A DNA stretch of 38,090 bases from Candidatus Gastranaerophilales bacterium (GTDB lineage: Bacteria > Cyanobacteriota > Vampirovibrionia > Gastranaerophilales > Gastranaerophilaceae). Position 1 is the first letter of the stretch; the number at the start of each line of letters is the position of its first letter. Shown here in pieces: positions 15,452 through 25,004 of the stretch. Below the pieces are notes generated by a model. It ran no database searches. It had not been told where the DNA came from and saw only the letters and a program-made list of their open reading frames with translations. The DNA is taken from contig CANPWQ010000014.1 in NCBI GenBank assembly GCA_947584965.1, positions 1 through 38,090 of the forward strand. The letters are read 5' to 3'. Made by a program: the position numbers and the translations under genes.

Positions 15452-17743
15452 ATGTTAGAGTTTCTTTTTAAAAAAGCACCGAATGAAAATAAGTCGGAAA
15501 AAATTAAAAATAATTATAAAAAAGTAAAAGAATTATATGCTAAAGAACCAATATCAAATGAACGAAAAAAAGAATTGGGTGATTTAATTGAAAAATACGG
15601 ATACTTGCCCTATTCGCAGTCAAAAGCGTTGGAAGAATTAAGCAGCGCTGAAACTATATTTTGTCTTGAAAAAAAACTTGAGTTAAATGAAACATATAAA
15701 AATAACGAGCTAAACTTTGAAGAAAATTTGATTAGTGCGGTAAAAAGAGCAGGATACACGGATGCTGATTGGATAAAAAGAGAGCAGCATGATATAAAGT
15801 TAATTAATTTAGCAGGATTAGGCAATGGTGCAGAGGATTTAAGCCCCGCAAAATTTATTGATTGGTTAAAACAAATAGTTATCTTGCCCTCAGGTAATTT
15901 ATCCCAAGGGGTTATGGCTACTACAATATATTTAGTACCGTTTCATCCCAGAGATTTCGGCAATGCCTATTTAACTTCAAGTGCGGAAGAAGTCAGTGAA
16001 AGACTGGCAGATAAAGAATTAAAACAAAACGGAATAACCTCAAAAGAACAAATAAAATTATTTATTACACTGGCGCAATTAGCGGGACATCCCGTAATAT
16101 ATGACGTATTCCCGCAAAACGGCAGGTACTCGAAAACCGTTATGGTTCATCCCGAACTTGCAAGATGGATTGATGTTAAATTTTTAACCGAAGAAATATC
16201 TAAATCATTAAATTTCGTTGCCATAAAACTTTCAAAAGAATTTGATGAAGATGATGTAACGATTGTAAGAAACATATATAAATCGACGTTAAAAAGCGGT
16301 TCTACCGATTTAACCGCTGAATTTAAGCCTATATATAACAGATTTAATGAGGAGCTTGAACAAAAGAAAAAAGAGCTTTCAAATTTTATGACACGAAAAG
16401 AAGAACAAAAGAAACTTCAAAAACGGGTAAAAAATATAATAGCTAAAATAGAGGGAGTTAACCCTAATAAAATTAAAAAAGATACGGATATTACAAAACG
16501 CGGAGAGATAATAAATGCGCTTATAGATGAGGGTTTATGGACTTTGCCTGACGGTGCGTGGTGTTCAAGCGGAATTCCGATATTTGAAAAAATGTCAGAG
16601 GGCGGAGCATATCCTATATTTACTCACTACAATGCAAAAGGGCATGATGTAACAAAATTTGCCGATTCTGATTGTCAGACTCCTTATTATTTTGTTTACC
16701 TTGAAAACGGTGAATACAACTTAAGTGCCGTTAATTTTTATTTAAAATATCTGCAGGATTTACAGGAAGATTACAATTTTGACGGATTTAGAATGACGCA
16801 CTCGGATTTTGTTGTGGATGAGATGAGTGAAAAAGATTTACGCCCCATAAGTTATCGTGCGCCAAGAATGGTATTAACAAAAGCAAATGAGATATTAAAA
16901 TCAAAAGTTCCCTATTTCGCGTCTATGGCGGAATACCGACTTTGGGGAGCATATTTAAAAGAATATCATCAGGACATGAAATTTGATTTACTCTGGGGTA
17001 ATGATACAAAAACCGATTATGAAAAAATCCCCTCGGAAGTCATTGCAAATAACCGCGAGCTTCAAGAATATAACGGCGAAATATATAAAAATTCGCTATT
17101 ATCAATATTAAAAACATACAACAATCAAGACGGAGATTTTAGAACCGTTAACAGATACATCGGTTTAATGGATTTTGATGAGGCAATATTTAAGTGGTTT
17201 AAATTTAAGTTTCTGCCTGCTGGCAAACTTGCTCAGCGCCCGTGCTTATATGTTGACGGGGATGAGTCATTTTCAAAAGACGGTATTGAAGCAACAATAC
17301 AGGAAGAAGTTTCTTTAATACGAGAAAGAAATGATGAATTTTACGATAAATTTGATGCAATAAGAAGGTTTGCAATAAATAATGAATTAACTCTTAACGG
17401 GGAAGCTCAGATAATTAATCAGCAGAAAAACGGATTTGTCAGCTGGATGATATCAAAAGAAACCGTAAAAGAAGCTCTCATTATTGCCGCAAACTATTTA
17501 CCGTGTGAAGAAAAAGTATTAAAACAAAATTCTGACGGGACTATGGAATATACAATAAAGAATAATCATCCGATAGAAAATAAAAAAATAGAAATTCCTG
17601 CAGATTATGAACTTGAATGCGAATATATCTATGAGGCGGATAAAAAAGATTTTATTCCGCACTACTGTGGAAAGGGTATTAAAACAATAGAAATAAAAGA
17701 GCTCAAACCCTCAGAATTTAAAATATACAAAATTAAAAGATAA
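15452..17743 (+). CDS. GH13-like (alpha-amylase fold) protein with altered active site
   Basis: A 763-residue protein. The first 110 residues are charged helices. The remainder resembles an alpha-amylase-type barrel: GHPVIYDVFPQNGR (about 210-223) recalls region I, FDGFRMTHSDF (about 442-452) recalls region II, and YFASMAEYRLWG (about 488-499) recalls region III with the acid/base Glu. In region II the residue that is the catalytic Asp in GH13 (G-F-R-x-D) is Thr here, so either the enzyme is inactive as a hydrolase or it belongs to a related family with shifted catalysis. There is no signal peptide. The Shine-Dalgarno is AAGGGG. NagZ starts 2 bases after its stop, so the two work from one transcript. 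Confidence 0.5.
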   Translation: MLEFLFKKAPNENKSEKIKNNYKKVKELYAKEPISNERKKELGDLIEKYGYLPYSQSKALEELSSAETIFCLEKKLELNETYKNNELNFEENLISAVKRAGYTDADWIKREQHDIKLINLAGLGNGAEDLSPAKFIDWLKQIVILPSGNLSQGVMATTIYLVPFHPRDFGNAYLTSSAEEVSERLADKELKQNGITSKEQIKLFITLAQLAGHPVIYDVFPQNGRYSKTVMVHPELARWIDVKFLTEEISKSLNFVAIKLSKEFDEDDVTIVRNIYKSTLKSGSTDLTAEFKPIYNRFNEELEQKKKELSNFMTRKEEQKKLQKRVKNIIAKIEGVNPNKIKKDTDITKRGEIINALIDEGLWTLPDGAWCSSGIPIFEKMSEGGAYPIFTHYNAKGHDVTKFADSDCQTPYYFVYLENGEYNLSAVNFYLKYLQDLQEDYNFDGFRMTHSDFVVDEMSEKDLRPISYRAPRMVLTKANEILKSKVPYFASMAEYRLWGAYLKEYHQDMKFDLLWGNDTKTDYEKIPSEVIANNRELQEYNGEIYKNSLLSILKTYNNQDGDFRTVNRYIGLMDFDEAIFKWFKFKFLPAGKLAQRPCLYVDGDESFSKDGIEATIQEEVSLIRERNDEFYDKFDAIRRFAINNELTLNGEAQIINQQKNGFVSWMISKETVKEALIIAANYLPCEEKVLKQNSDGTMEYTIKNNHPIENKKIEIPADYELECEYIYEADKKDFIPHYCGKGIKTIEIKELKPSEFKIYKIKR

Positions 17744-17745
17744 AA

Positions 17746-18753
17746 ATGGATATAAAAAATTTAACGCTTAAAGAAAAAATAGCACAAATGTTTATTGTCG
17801 GATTTAACGGAAGAAATTTTGAGTCCGACAAGTATTTTATGACGCTTTTAAATTTAAAATTAGGCGGTGTTATATTTTTTACTCAAAATATAGAAAGTGA
17901 AAAACAAATTAAGGAATTAATAATAAATCTTTCCAAAACAGCCCAAATTCCGATGTTTTATTCAATTGACCAAGAGGGAGGCAGAGTAGAGCGAACCGAA
18001 AAAATCCATAACGGGAAAAAATATTTAAGCGCAAAAAATGCATTTGAAATGGGATTAACATTTTTGCAGGACCAAACAAAAGAAATAGCGCTTGAACTTA
18101 AAAATTACGGAATAAATATGAACTTTGCGCCTGTTTTGGATGTTAATACAAACGAATTAAATCCGATAATAGGAGAAAGAGCATATTCAAATAAAACCGA
18201 AGAAGTAATATCAGCAATGAGAGTCGTGCTAAAAGAGTATGAAAAATACGGAATAATAACCGTAGGCAAGCATTTTCCGGGTCATGGCGCTGCAGGTGCC
18301 GACTCGCATAAAACTATGCCCGTAATTGATTTACCCCAAACAGAGTTAAAAGAAAAACATATAAAACCCTTTGAAGAAGCCATAAAATTAAATATTCCCG
18401 CAATAATGGCAGCCCATGTTTTATATACTGATTTAGACAGTGAATATCCCGCTTCAATATCATCAAAAATACTAAACGGAATACTGAGAAATGAACTAAA
18501 ATATAACGGATTAATCATAACTGATGATATGGAAATGAACGGCATAAAAAACTATACGGCTTATGAAGCCTGCATAACCGCTATTAATGCGGGTGTTAAT
18601 ATGTTTATTTTCAGGAGCGCAAATAATAATATAATTGAGCTGATTAAAAAACTTGAAACAGCAGTAATAAATAATGTTATTTCGGAAGAAAAAATTAACG
18701 ACTCCGTAAAGAAAATCATAGAATTAAAATGCCGATATGGAATTATCAATTAA
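17746..18753 (+). CDS. nagZ: Beta-N-acetylhexosaminidase, GH3 family, NagZ-like
   Basis: A 335-residue GH3 enzyme. The barrel motifs are present: FYSIDQEGGRVER (about 76-88), NFAPVLDVN, KHFPGHGAAGADSHKTMP (from 175) with the Asp-Ser-His dyad that acts as acid/base in NagZ, and ITDDMEM with the nucleophile Asp near 260. There is no signal peptide, as in cytosolic NagZ, which removes GlcNAc from muropeptides in peptidoglycan recycling. It is translated from the same message as the GH13-like gene; the ATG comes 2 bases after that stop. A role on other GlcNAc glycans is possible. Confidence 0.88.
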   Translation: MDIKNLTLKEKIAQMFIVGFNGRNFESDKYFMTLLNLKLGGVIFFTQNIESEKQIKELIINLSKTAQIPMFYSIDQEGGRVERTEKIHNGKKYLSAKNAFEMGLTFLQDQTKEIALELKNYGINMNFAPVLDVNTNELNPIIGERAYSNKTEEVISAMRVVLKEYEKYGIITVGKHFPGHGAAGADSHKTMPVIDLPQTELKEKHIKPFEEAIKLNIPAIMAAHVLYTDLDSEYPASISSKILNGILRNELKYNGLIITDDMEMNGIKNYTAYEACITAINAGVNMFIFRSANNNIIELIKKLETAVINNVISEEKINDSVKKIIELKCRYGIIN

Positions 18754-18804
18754 GGTATAAACAACAATAATAATTTTCTTTATCTTTTAAAAAAAGGAGG
18801 GACT

Positions 18805-19059
18805 ATGAGGAAAGTTATTATAAGTTTATTTGTACTTTTAACCTTTATAAACACGGTAAAAGCCGCACAAAATTTGGAATTATCAGAAATTATAAAGCAA
18901 GCAAGAGAAAATGCACTGCAGCAAAATCCACAAACTAATATGCAAAAAGCAATACAGCCCGTAAAAAATGAAGTTAGCGAAAAAACAACGTGCGAACAAA
19001 ACGCGGCAGAAAAAATAAATCCCGTAGAGGTATTGGGAAATCAATCAATTAACAAATAA
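18805..19059 (+). CDS. Small secreted protein
   Basis: An 84-residue product with a textbook signal peptide (MRK, hydrophobic ISLFVLLTF, cleavage near VKA-AQ at about residue 20) and a mature part of about 64 residues rich in Gln, Glu and Asn with one Cys (TTCEQN). A very strong AAAGGAGGGA Shine-Dalgarno sits 4 bases before ATG. I do not recognise it. It lies 51 bases after nagZ, so it may be cotranscribed or have its own promoter. Confidence 0.75.
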   Translation: MRKVIISLFVLLTFINTVKAAQNLELSEIIKQARENALQQNPQTNMQKAIQPVKNEVSEKTTCEQNAAEKINPVEVLGNQSINK

Positions 19060-19415
19060 AATTAATTCAAATGTTGCTTATTATTTATAAAACAGTTACT
19101 ACAAATATGTATGTGACGGGTAATAAAAAGTGTTTAATTTTAAGTTTCATTTGGAGAAAGAAAAATAGATAATAAATATACTTACGAGGCCGAATAGCAA
19201 ATTCAACAAATGAAATGCGGGTATCGGCGGCAAAATTAACAACGCAATGCCGTAATTATGATGAAGATGAAATAATAAATTTCTTTTATCCGTTATTTGA
19301 ACGCAACGGATTTGTTATAAAGGCGGACAGATGTATCCGAAAACAGGCATGCGAGCATTTGGAAAAACGGAAAACCATTGCCAAAGATGAATTCACGCTA
19401 AATTGTGCGGATAAA
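19060..19415. other. Intergenic region with a weak 70-codon open frame
   Basis: A plus-strand frame 19215-19427 (ATG start, 70 residues with four Cys, including the stretch FFYPLFERNGFVIKADRC) is open but has no Shine-Dalgarno, and its end runs over the stop of sucD on the other strand. It reads somewhat like protein and could be a small gene or a remnant. I would not annotate it as certain. No RNA gene or terminator is evident. Confidence 0.3.
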
Positions 19416-20288
19416 TTATTTATTTAAAAGATTTTTAATTGTATCGCCAAGCAAGGCAGGGTTTTTGCAAACCGTAACTCCGGCATTCGTCAGAGCTTGC
19501 ATTTTGCTTAATGCTGTACCTTTTCCGCCCGAAATTATAGCACCTGCATGTCCCATGCGCTTGCCTGCAGGGGCGCTTAATCCTGCAATAAAACTTACAA
19601 CAGGCTTTGTAACATAACTTTTAATATATTCCGCAGCTTCTTCTTCGGCACTTCCGCCTATTTCGCCTATCATACAAATTGCTTGTGTCTGTTCATCTTT
19701 TTGAAAGGCTTCAAGGACATCAATAAAACTTGTACCTATGACAGGGTCACCGCCGATACCTATGCAGGCAGATTGCCCTAATCCCAATTTTGTAAGCTGA
19801 TAAACCGCTTCATAAGTAAGCGTTCCGCTCCTTGAAATAACACCGACAGAACCTTTTTTATGGATATCAGAGGGCATAATACCTATTTTACATTCCTCAG
19901 GTACAATTAACCCCGGGCAATTAGGACCTATAAGCCTTGCGCCGTTTAATTTGACTGCGGATTTCGCATTCAGCATATCATAAACGGGAATTCCCTCTGT
20001 TATACAGACTATTAATTTTATTCCGGCCTCTGCCGCTTCTATAATAGCATTTGAAGCAAATCTTGCGGGAACAAATATCATACTTGCATCGGGGTTTACC
20101 TCTTTTACGGCTTCTTTTACGGTATTAAAAACTTTAACCCCGAGAATTTGCTGTCCGCCTTTATTTGGCGTTACTCCCCCGACTAATTTTGTGCCGTACT
20201 TTTGACAGCTCTGGGCGTGAAATGAACCCTCTTTTCCCGTAATTCCCTGAACTATTAATTTTGTATCTTTATTAATAAATATAGACAT
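19416..20288 (-). CDS. sucD: Succinyl-CoA synthetase alpha subunit
   Basis: A 290-residue protein: the CoA-binding Rossmann motif [13 protein letters not shown] (14-26), [23 protein letters not shown]-like [47 protein letters not shown] and [15 protein letters not shown] with the phosphorylated active-site His. It couples succinyl-CoA hydrolysis to nucleoside triphosphate formation. Its ATG overlaps the sucC stop by one base (TAATG). It is the last gene of the operon that begins with the heptose kinase-like gene. Confidence 0.96.
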   Translation of the reverse strand: MSIFINKDTKLIVQGITGKEGSFHAQSCQKYGTKLVGGVTPNKGGQQILGVKVFNTVKEAVKEVNPDASMIFVPARFASNAIIEAAEAGIKLIVCITEGIPVYDMLNAKSAVKLNGARLIGPNCPGLIVPEECKIGIMPSDIHKKGSVGVISRSGTLTYEAVYQLTKLGLGQSACIGIGGDPVIGTSFIDVLEAFQKDEQTQAICMIGEIGGSAEEEAAEYIKSYVTKPVVSFIAGLSAPAGKRMGHAGAIISGGKGTALSKMQALTNAGVTVCKNPALLGDTIKNLLNK

Positions 20289-21418
20289 TATATTTTTTTA
20301 ATTACCTCGATTGCTTCATTTAAGTCATTAACAACAGTAAATTTTAATCCCGAATTATTAAGAATATCGGCGCCCTCTTGTTTATTTGTCCCCTCCATTC
20401 TGACAATAACGGGGATATTGATGTTAAGAGTTTGAATTGCATTTTTTACACCCTGCGCAAGGAAGTCACAGCGCAATATTCCGCCGAATATGTTAATAAA
20501 AACAGCTTCAAGATTTTCATCCGATATTAAAAGTTTAAACGCTTTTTCAATCTTTTCACTGCTTGCTCCGCCTCCGACATCAAGGAAATTTGCGGCATTC
20601 TTACCTGCCAGCCTGATTATATCCATAGTAGCCATTGCAAGCCCTGCCCCGTTTACCATACAGCCTATTGTACCGTCTAATTTAATATAATTTAATCCGT
20701 CCTTTTGGGCTTGAAGTTCGTAGGGGTTTTCCTCAGCTTCATCTTTTAATGCCAAAATATCCTCGTGCCTAAACAGTGCATTATCATCAAAGTTAATTTT
20801 TGCGTCGAGTGCAATCACTTCACCTTGTTTTGTTACAACTAAGGGATTAATCTCAACCAGCAGTGCGTCTTTTTCTTTTGCAAGAGTGTATAAAGAGTTT
20901 ATAATATTAATTATCTGCCCATTAATACTATCATTGAACCCGAGTTTTTTAACTGTTTGCGCAGGGTTAAAATTATCTTTTATCAATTCCGTATAAATTT
21001 TTTCGGGCGAAGTTTTTGCCGTTTCTTCTATATCCATACCGCCGTTTGAGGAAATTATCAGCGAAATTGCTTCATTAGCACGGTCAAAAGTTAAACTTAA
21101 ATAAAGCTCCTTATCAATATCAACAGCCTGCTCAATCAATATTTTATTGACTTTTTTCGCCCCTGCCTGCGAAGATACAAGCTCCATACCAAGTATTTCA
21201 TCGGCAAATTTTAGGGCGTTTTGATAATCTTTTGCTATTTTTACTCCGCCCGCTTTACCTCTGGCACCCGAATGCACCTGCGCTTTAATTACACAGGGAA
21301 CACTGAAATTATTAATAACTTGCGCTATATCTTCCTTTTTTTCGCATAAAACAGACTTGGGAACTTTAATTCCATACTGTTTAAATAATTCTTTCGCTTG
21401 ATATTCGTGTATTTTCAT
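20288..21418 (-). CDS. sucC: Succinyl-CoA synthetase beta subunit
   Basis: The start is the ATG at 21418 ([16 protein letters not shown]), which gives 376 residues, normal for SucC. A longer frame would add 17 residues that the family lacks. ATP-grasp features are present: [29 protein letters not shown] with metal ligands, and [14 protein letters not shown], plus the ligase domain with FLDVGGGAS and [11 protein letters not shown]. The start overlaps the stop of the O-antigen ligase gene as ATGA, and sucD follows with a one-base overlap. Confidence 0.96.
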   Translation of the reverse strand: MKIHEYQAKELFKQYGIKVPKSVLCEKKEDIAQVINNFSVPCVIKAQVHSGARGKAGGVKIAKDYQNALKFADEILGMELVSSQAGAKKVNKILIEQAVDIDKELYLSLTFDRANEAISLIISSNGGMDIEETAKTSPEKIYTELIKDNFNPAQTVKKLGFNDSINGQIINIINSLYTLAKEKDALLVEINPLVVTKQGEVIALDAKINFDDNALFRHEDILALKDEAEENPYELQAQKDGLNYIKLDGTIGCMVNGAGLAMATMDIIRLAGKNAANFLDVGGGASSEKIEKAFKLLISDENLEAVFINIFGGILRCDFLAQGVKNAIQTLNINIPVIVRMEGTNKQEGADILNNSGLKFTVVNDLNEAIEVIKKI

Positions 21419-22740
21419 TCTGTCTTTTCTTCTCTTAAATAAACCGTCAATATTGAACACATTGTCCAAAAGATAAATTGAATTTGAGGTCTAAAGTAAA
21501 CCGTATCAAATAATCCATGCACCATAACCGCTATAATTCCTAATAATGAGGAAAATATTATTATTTTTTCGTTTCCGTTAATACCTCTTTGCAGTTGTTT
21601 TATACCGTTATAAATTAAAGAACCGAGAAATGCAATATAAGCAATTAACGCAAATATACCGCTTTCAACAGCCAGTTCCAAAAATACGCAGTAACAGCTT
21701 AATGCGTCAAACCCTGAGAGCATATAAAGCCCGTAGATTTCTCTGAAAACTTTATTTCCTACGCCTATTCCGCATATCGGATTATCCAAAAACATCTGCC
21801 AGCTTGAATGATAAACATTTAACCTGAATGACGTTGAAGAATCGCCTCTCATAATAAATATAGACATTAATCGTTTTAAAATTCCGTGATTTACTGCAAT
21901 GAATGCAACAACGGCACCTATTAAAAGCGGAATAATTTTTTTAATTTTATCGAATGTAATAACAATAACACCCAAAATAATTGTAAATAAGGCGAGATAA
22001 GCGCCTCTGCAGCCTGTTAAAAAGATGACATAAGCAGTTAAAAGCGAACAAATTGACCAAATAACGGTATTTACCGTTTTTTTATTTTTAACGGATATTC
22101 CGAGCATTGCAATAACGGCAGGAAATGAGGCAATTAAAAATCCGCCGAATAAATTGGGATTATATGGCTTTAATGTTCCGTAGACTCTTGGTAATACATC
22201 CTCAGGGTTTACATAGCTTGTATCCTGCCATGTTGATATGTTTTCAAGCCCAATATAATTTTGAATTAATCCTATAATACTTTCAATACCCGTTATAATC
22301 GCTATGGTTAATAATATTAAAGGTATAAATTTCTTTCCATTCTTTAAGAATTGGCACATTGCAAAGTAAAAAGAAATATATATAACTGTTTTCATAAATC
22401 CGTAAAGACTTTGAGGAAGCATTGAGGACGTAAAATTAGATATTAAACAGATTAACAGGTATATTAACAAGAAAAAATTACATTTTTCAAGTTCTATTTT
22501 TTCGCCTTTTGTAATCAATACTTTAAAAAATACCGAAAGAGGTACTAAAATCGCAATTACACCAAGTGTTTCTGTACTTGCAAACGTAGAAATAACATAT
22601 GTTAAAAGAATTGCAAGCAAAATGAAAAAATCCCAAAACGATAATAAAAGACTGTTTTGCCTTATTTTATCCGTTTTATTTTGTATTGCGCTCAAGCATA
22701 AGTTTATAAAATCAAATATTTTAGACTCTAATATTTTCAT
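21415..22740 (-). CDS. O-antigen ligase family membrane protein
   Basis: A 441-residue protein with about eleven hydrophobic segments and the Wzy_C/WaaL pattern: a periplasmic loop (about 150-190) and the block SFRLNVYHSSWQMFLDNPICGIGVGNKVF (conserved Arg, Trp, P-x-x-G-I-G) near 300-330. Such proteins join polysaccharide to lipid A core, to protein or to another acceptor on the outer side of the inner membrane. It overlaps the genes before and after by four bases (ATGA) and is cotranscribed with heptose kinase-like and sucCD genes. A WaaL-type ligase or a Wzy-type polymerase cannot be told apart from sequence alone. Confidence 0.8.
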   Translation of the reverse strand: MKILESKIFDFINLCLSAIQNKTDKIRQNSLLLSFWDFFILLAILLTYVISTFASTETLGVIAILVPLSVFFKVLITKGEKIELEKCNFFLLIYLLICLISNFTSSMLPQSLYGFMKTVIYISFYFAMCQFLKNGKKFIPLILLTIAIITGIESIIGLIQNYIGLENISTWQDTSYVNPEDVLPRVYGTLKPYNPNLFGGFLIASFPAVIAMLGISVKNKKTVNTVIWSICSLLTAYVIFLTGCRGAYLALFTIILGVIVITFDKIKKIIPLLIGAVVAFIAVNHGILKRLMSIFIMRGDSSTSFRLNVYHSSWQMFLDNPICGIGVGNKVFREIYGLYMLSGFDALSCYCVFLELAVESGIFALIAYIAFLGSLIYNGIKQLQRGINGNEKIIIFSSLLGIIAVMVHGLFDTVYFRPQIQFIFWTMCSILTVYLREEKTE

Positions 22741-23255
22741 TGTTGATTTTGATTTTCTTCAACCTCATAAATTCCCGAAATAGTACCGGAGTATTTGTAT
22801 TTTTCGCCCTCTATAACAACAGGAATACCCATTTTTATTTTATTCCCGCCTGCAACATATCCGTCAGGAGTCTTTTTTGCTTTATCTTCAAGTCTTATAA
22901 TTAAATCATAAAGATCAGGTGTTGAAACATCTTCAGCGACAATAAATCCTTTTTCATTATTTGCGGGAACTAAAGTTACTCTCGGGCGCCCGTCAAGTGC
23001 GATTATTTTTAATTTTGTATAAGGTACGTTTCTTATTGTGATAAACGCGTCATCGCCTGCCTTAAAAGGAGCTACCGTGTCTGAAATAGTTACGCCTCTA
23101 AAAAATACTTCAAACTGAATTGTTACTTCCTTTTCTATCGGAAGATTAGAAAAGTTCTTTTTCTTAACCAATACAAAAGTTCCGATACCGCCAAGTATGA
23201 TAACAAGTAATATAATTATATAATCCGTCAGTTTTAATTTTTTAAACAAATTCAT
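22737..23255 (-). CDS. DUF4330-like membrane-anchored protein
   Basis: A 172-residue protein with one N-terminal transmembrane helix (about 11-29, IIILLVIILGGIGTFVLV) and a beta-rich outer domain: VEVFFRGV-like FEVFFRGVTISDTVAPFKAGDDAF, then PDGYVAGGNKIKMGIPVVIEG. The layout agrees with the DUF4330 family, which I associate mainly with cyanobacteria; function unknown. Its stop overlaps the ligase start, and it follows the kinase gene by 8 bases, so it likely serves the same polysaccharide export step. Confidence 0.6.
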   Translation of the reverse strand: MNLFKKLKLTDYIIILLVIILGGIGTFVLVKKKNFSNLPIEKEVTIQFEVFFRGVTISDTVAPFKAGDDAFITIRNVPYTKLKIIALDGRPRVTLVPANNEKGFIVAEDVSTPDLYDLIIRLEDKAKKTPDGYVAGGNKIKMGIPVVIEGEKYKYSGTISGIYEVEENQNQQ

Positions 23256-23263
23256 AATCTCTC

Positions 23264-24298
23264 CTAAAATTTAATTTTATAAATTTCCATATTCATCTTA
23301 TTTAAAACCGATTTTAAAATCGGAACAGTAGTAGTAGCACATCCAAACGACCTGATAACGATACTTGCCGCAAGGTTGCCAACTATTGCAGCATTCTTTT
23401 TGCTCATGCCTGCCGCCAAGCCTAAAGTATAAGTAGCAACAACAGTATCCCCTGCCCCTGTTACATCAAACACATCAGTTTTATTAAAAACGGGGATTTT
23501 TTCATAATTACCGTTATTTTCAAATAACGCCATGCCGTCACCGCCGAGGGTAATTAATACGGAGTCGGCATTGGTTTTTTCAAGCATCACTTTTCCTGCC
23601 TGTTTAAGTGTTTGTTCATCTTTAATAAAGAACCCAACATATTTTTCGGTGTCAGGCTGGTTTGGAGTCATTGACGTTACGCCGTTAAATCTGTTTAAAT
23701 CCTTTTGAGAGTCAACAACGATAACCTTATTATATTTTTTGCATAGCTCAATTGCTTTATTTATAACCTTATCGGTAAGTATGCCAATATTATAATCGGA
23801 TAAAATAACAGCGTCGTGCTTTGGTATTGCAATTTCCATTTGAGCCAGCACTTTATTTTCCGTTTCCACTGACAACGGCTCTATAGTTTCGCGGTCAATT
23901 CTGACTATCTGCTGAGTGACCGATTGCGAGCAAGAACCTGATATTCTGGTTTTAACCGTAGTCGCGCGGTCTTTATCCTGAACCATATATTCGGTATTAA
24001 TTCCTGCTTCTTTAAAGGTATTTAATAGAATAGGAGCATAGTAATCATCACCGTATAAACCTATAACGCTGACTTTCCCGCCGTTTAATGTTACTAAATT
24101 ATGTGCGGCATTTGATGCGGCACCGAGTATTATTTTGGTATTATAATGGCGCAAAATAAGTACGGGAGCTTCACGGCTCATACGGTCAGTAGTACCGTAA
24201 ACCATTTCATCTATTGCCATATCCCCTATTACAAGCACCGACGGTTTTGATAAATTATCAAGCCCTTTTATTATTTCTTCTTTATCTACCGTAAACAT
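23264..24298 (-). CDS. PfkB-family sugar kinase, heptose-7-phosphate kinase (RfaE/HldE N-terminal domain-like)
   Basis: A 344-residue kinase: LVIGDMAIDEMVYGTTDRMSREAPVLI (about 21-47) matches the RfaE N-terminal domain (GDxxLDxY...RISPEAPVPV), followed by GAASNAAHNL, a DYNIGILT segment and the PfkB signature DVTGAGDTV with catalytic Asp near 289. RfaE domain I phosphorylates D-glycero-D-manno-heptose 7-phosphate. The adenylyltransferase domain of bifunctional HldE is missing, so it would need a separate partner. First gene of the operon with DUF4330-like, O-antigen ligase and sucCD. Confidence 0.82.
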   Translation of the reverse strand: MFTVDKEEIIKGLDNLSKPSVLVIGDMAIDEMVYGTTDRMSREAPVLILRHYNTKIILGAASNAAHNLVTLNGGKVSVIGLYGDDYYAPILLNTFKEAGINTEYMVQDKDRATTVKTRISGSCSQSVTQQIVRIDRETIEPLSVETENKVLAQMEIAIPKHDAVILSDYNIGILTDKVINKAIELCKKYNKVIVVDSQKDLNRFNGVTSMTPNQPDTEKYVGFFIKDEQTLKQAGKVMLEKTNADSVLITLGGDGMALFENNGNYEKIPVFNKTDVFDVTGAGDTVVATYTLGLAAGMSKKNAAIVGNLAASIVIRSFGCATTTVPILKSVLNKMNMEIYKIKF

Positions 24299-24323
24299 AT
24301 TTTACTCTCCGATATAATTCCTT

Positions 24324-24329
24324 TATAAT
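24324..24329 (+). promoter_or_regulatory. TATAAT -10 box upstream of the 24357 gene
   Basis: TATAAT lies 27 bases before the ATG in the divergent gap to the kinase gene. No clear -35 and no Shine-Dalgarno for the gene are visible. Confidence 0.35.
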
Positions 24330-24356
24330 AGTAGCATAAAATAAAAGATTTGATTT

Positions 24357-24989
24357 ATGGATATAATAAGAGATAAAAATTCAAAAGTTTCATTTATAGG
24401 TATATCTTTAGGCGGCATAAGCACAATTGAATCCGCAGTTGCCGTTTTGGATAGAAGTTTGCATATTATTACTCTTGATAAACTTTTTTCCATGAGCGAT
24501 GTTAAATATTTCCTTGATAATTTTGCAGGAAAACAAAACGCTGTTATTATGGTATCAATTCCTGAAAATGAAGTAATGTTAAGTCATAAATGGAAGTATA
24601 ATTCCAGAACTTATGATTTAGTAAATTTTGACAAAAAAATGATTAACCGTGAAGATTGGACAAACAGGTTTTCCTCGCGAGGAAGCGAATATTTTAATGA
24701 GTTAAGTACAAAAGGAACGGATATATTCCGTTTTGACACTGATAATATGAAAAAAGTTATTGGTAACTGCTGTGCATTCCGTGACAGAACCCCTACCGAC
24801 TGCAAATCATTACAGGATACTTTAAGAATAAAATATAATATGCGCGAGCTTCCCGTGAATATGCTGCCCGTTGCACAATTAGAAGCTATATTGGGTGCCA
24901 TGCTTGCAAATATGACAATTATTAATAATATTGAATTTGATTGTAAAGTTATCGGAGAGTTTGAAAATCTCAAAGTTATAGGAATTTAA
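24357..24989 (+). CDS. Uncharacterised protein, possibly RNase H-like fold
   Basis: A 210-residue cytoplasmic protein. The start VSFIGISLGGISTIESAVAVLD followed by LHIITLD recalls RNase H-like proteins such as DUF429, which begin with a strand, an acidic or glycine turn and a second strand. However, the usual first acidic residue (G-I-D) is I-S here, so the match is weak. The end LPVAQLEAILGAMLANM with a preceding CAFRDRTPTDCKS segment also fits that type of domain. Monocistronic, divergent from the kinase operon. Confidence 0.5.
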   Translation: MDIIRDKNSKVSFIGISLGGISTIESAVAVLDRSLHIITLDKLFSMSDVKYFLDNFAGKQNAVIMVSIPENEVMLSHKWKYNSRTYDLVNFDKKMINREDWTNRFSSRGSEYFNELSTKGTDIFRFDTDNMKKVIGNCCAFRDRTPTDCKSLQDTLRIKYNMRELPVNMLPVAQLEAILGAMLANMTIINNIEFDCKVIGEFENLKVIGI

Positions 24990-25004
24990 CTCTCCGATAA
25001 ATAT

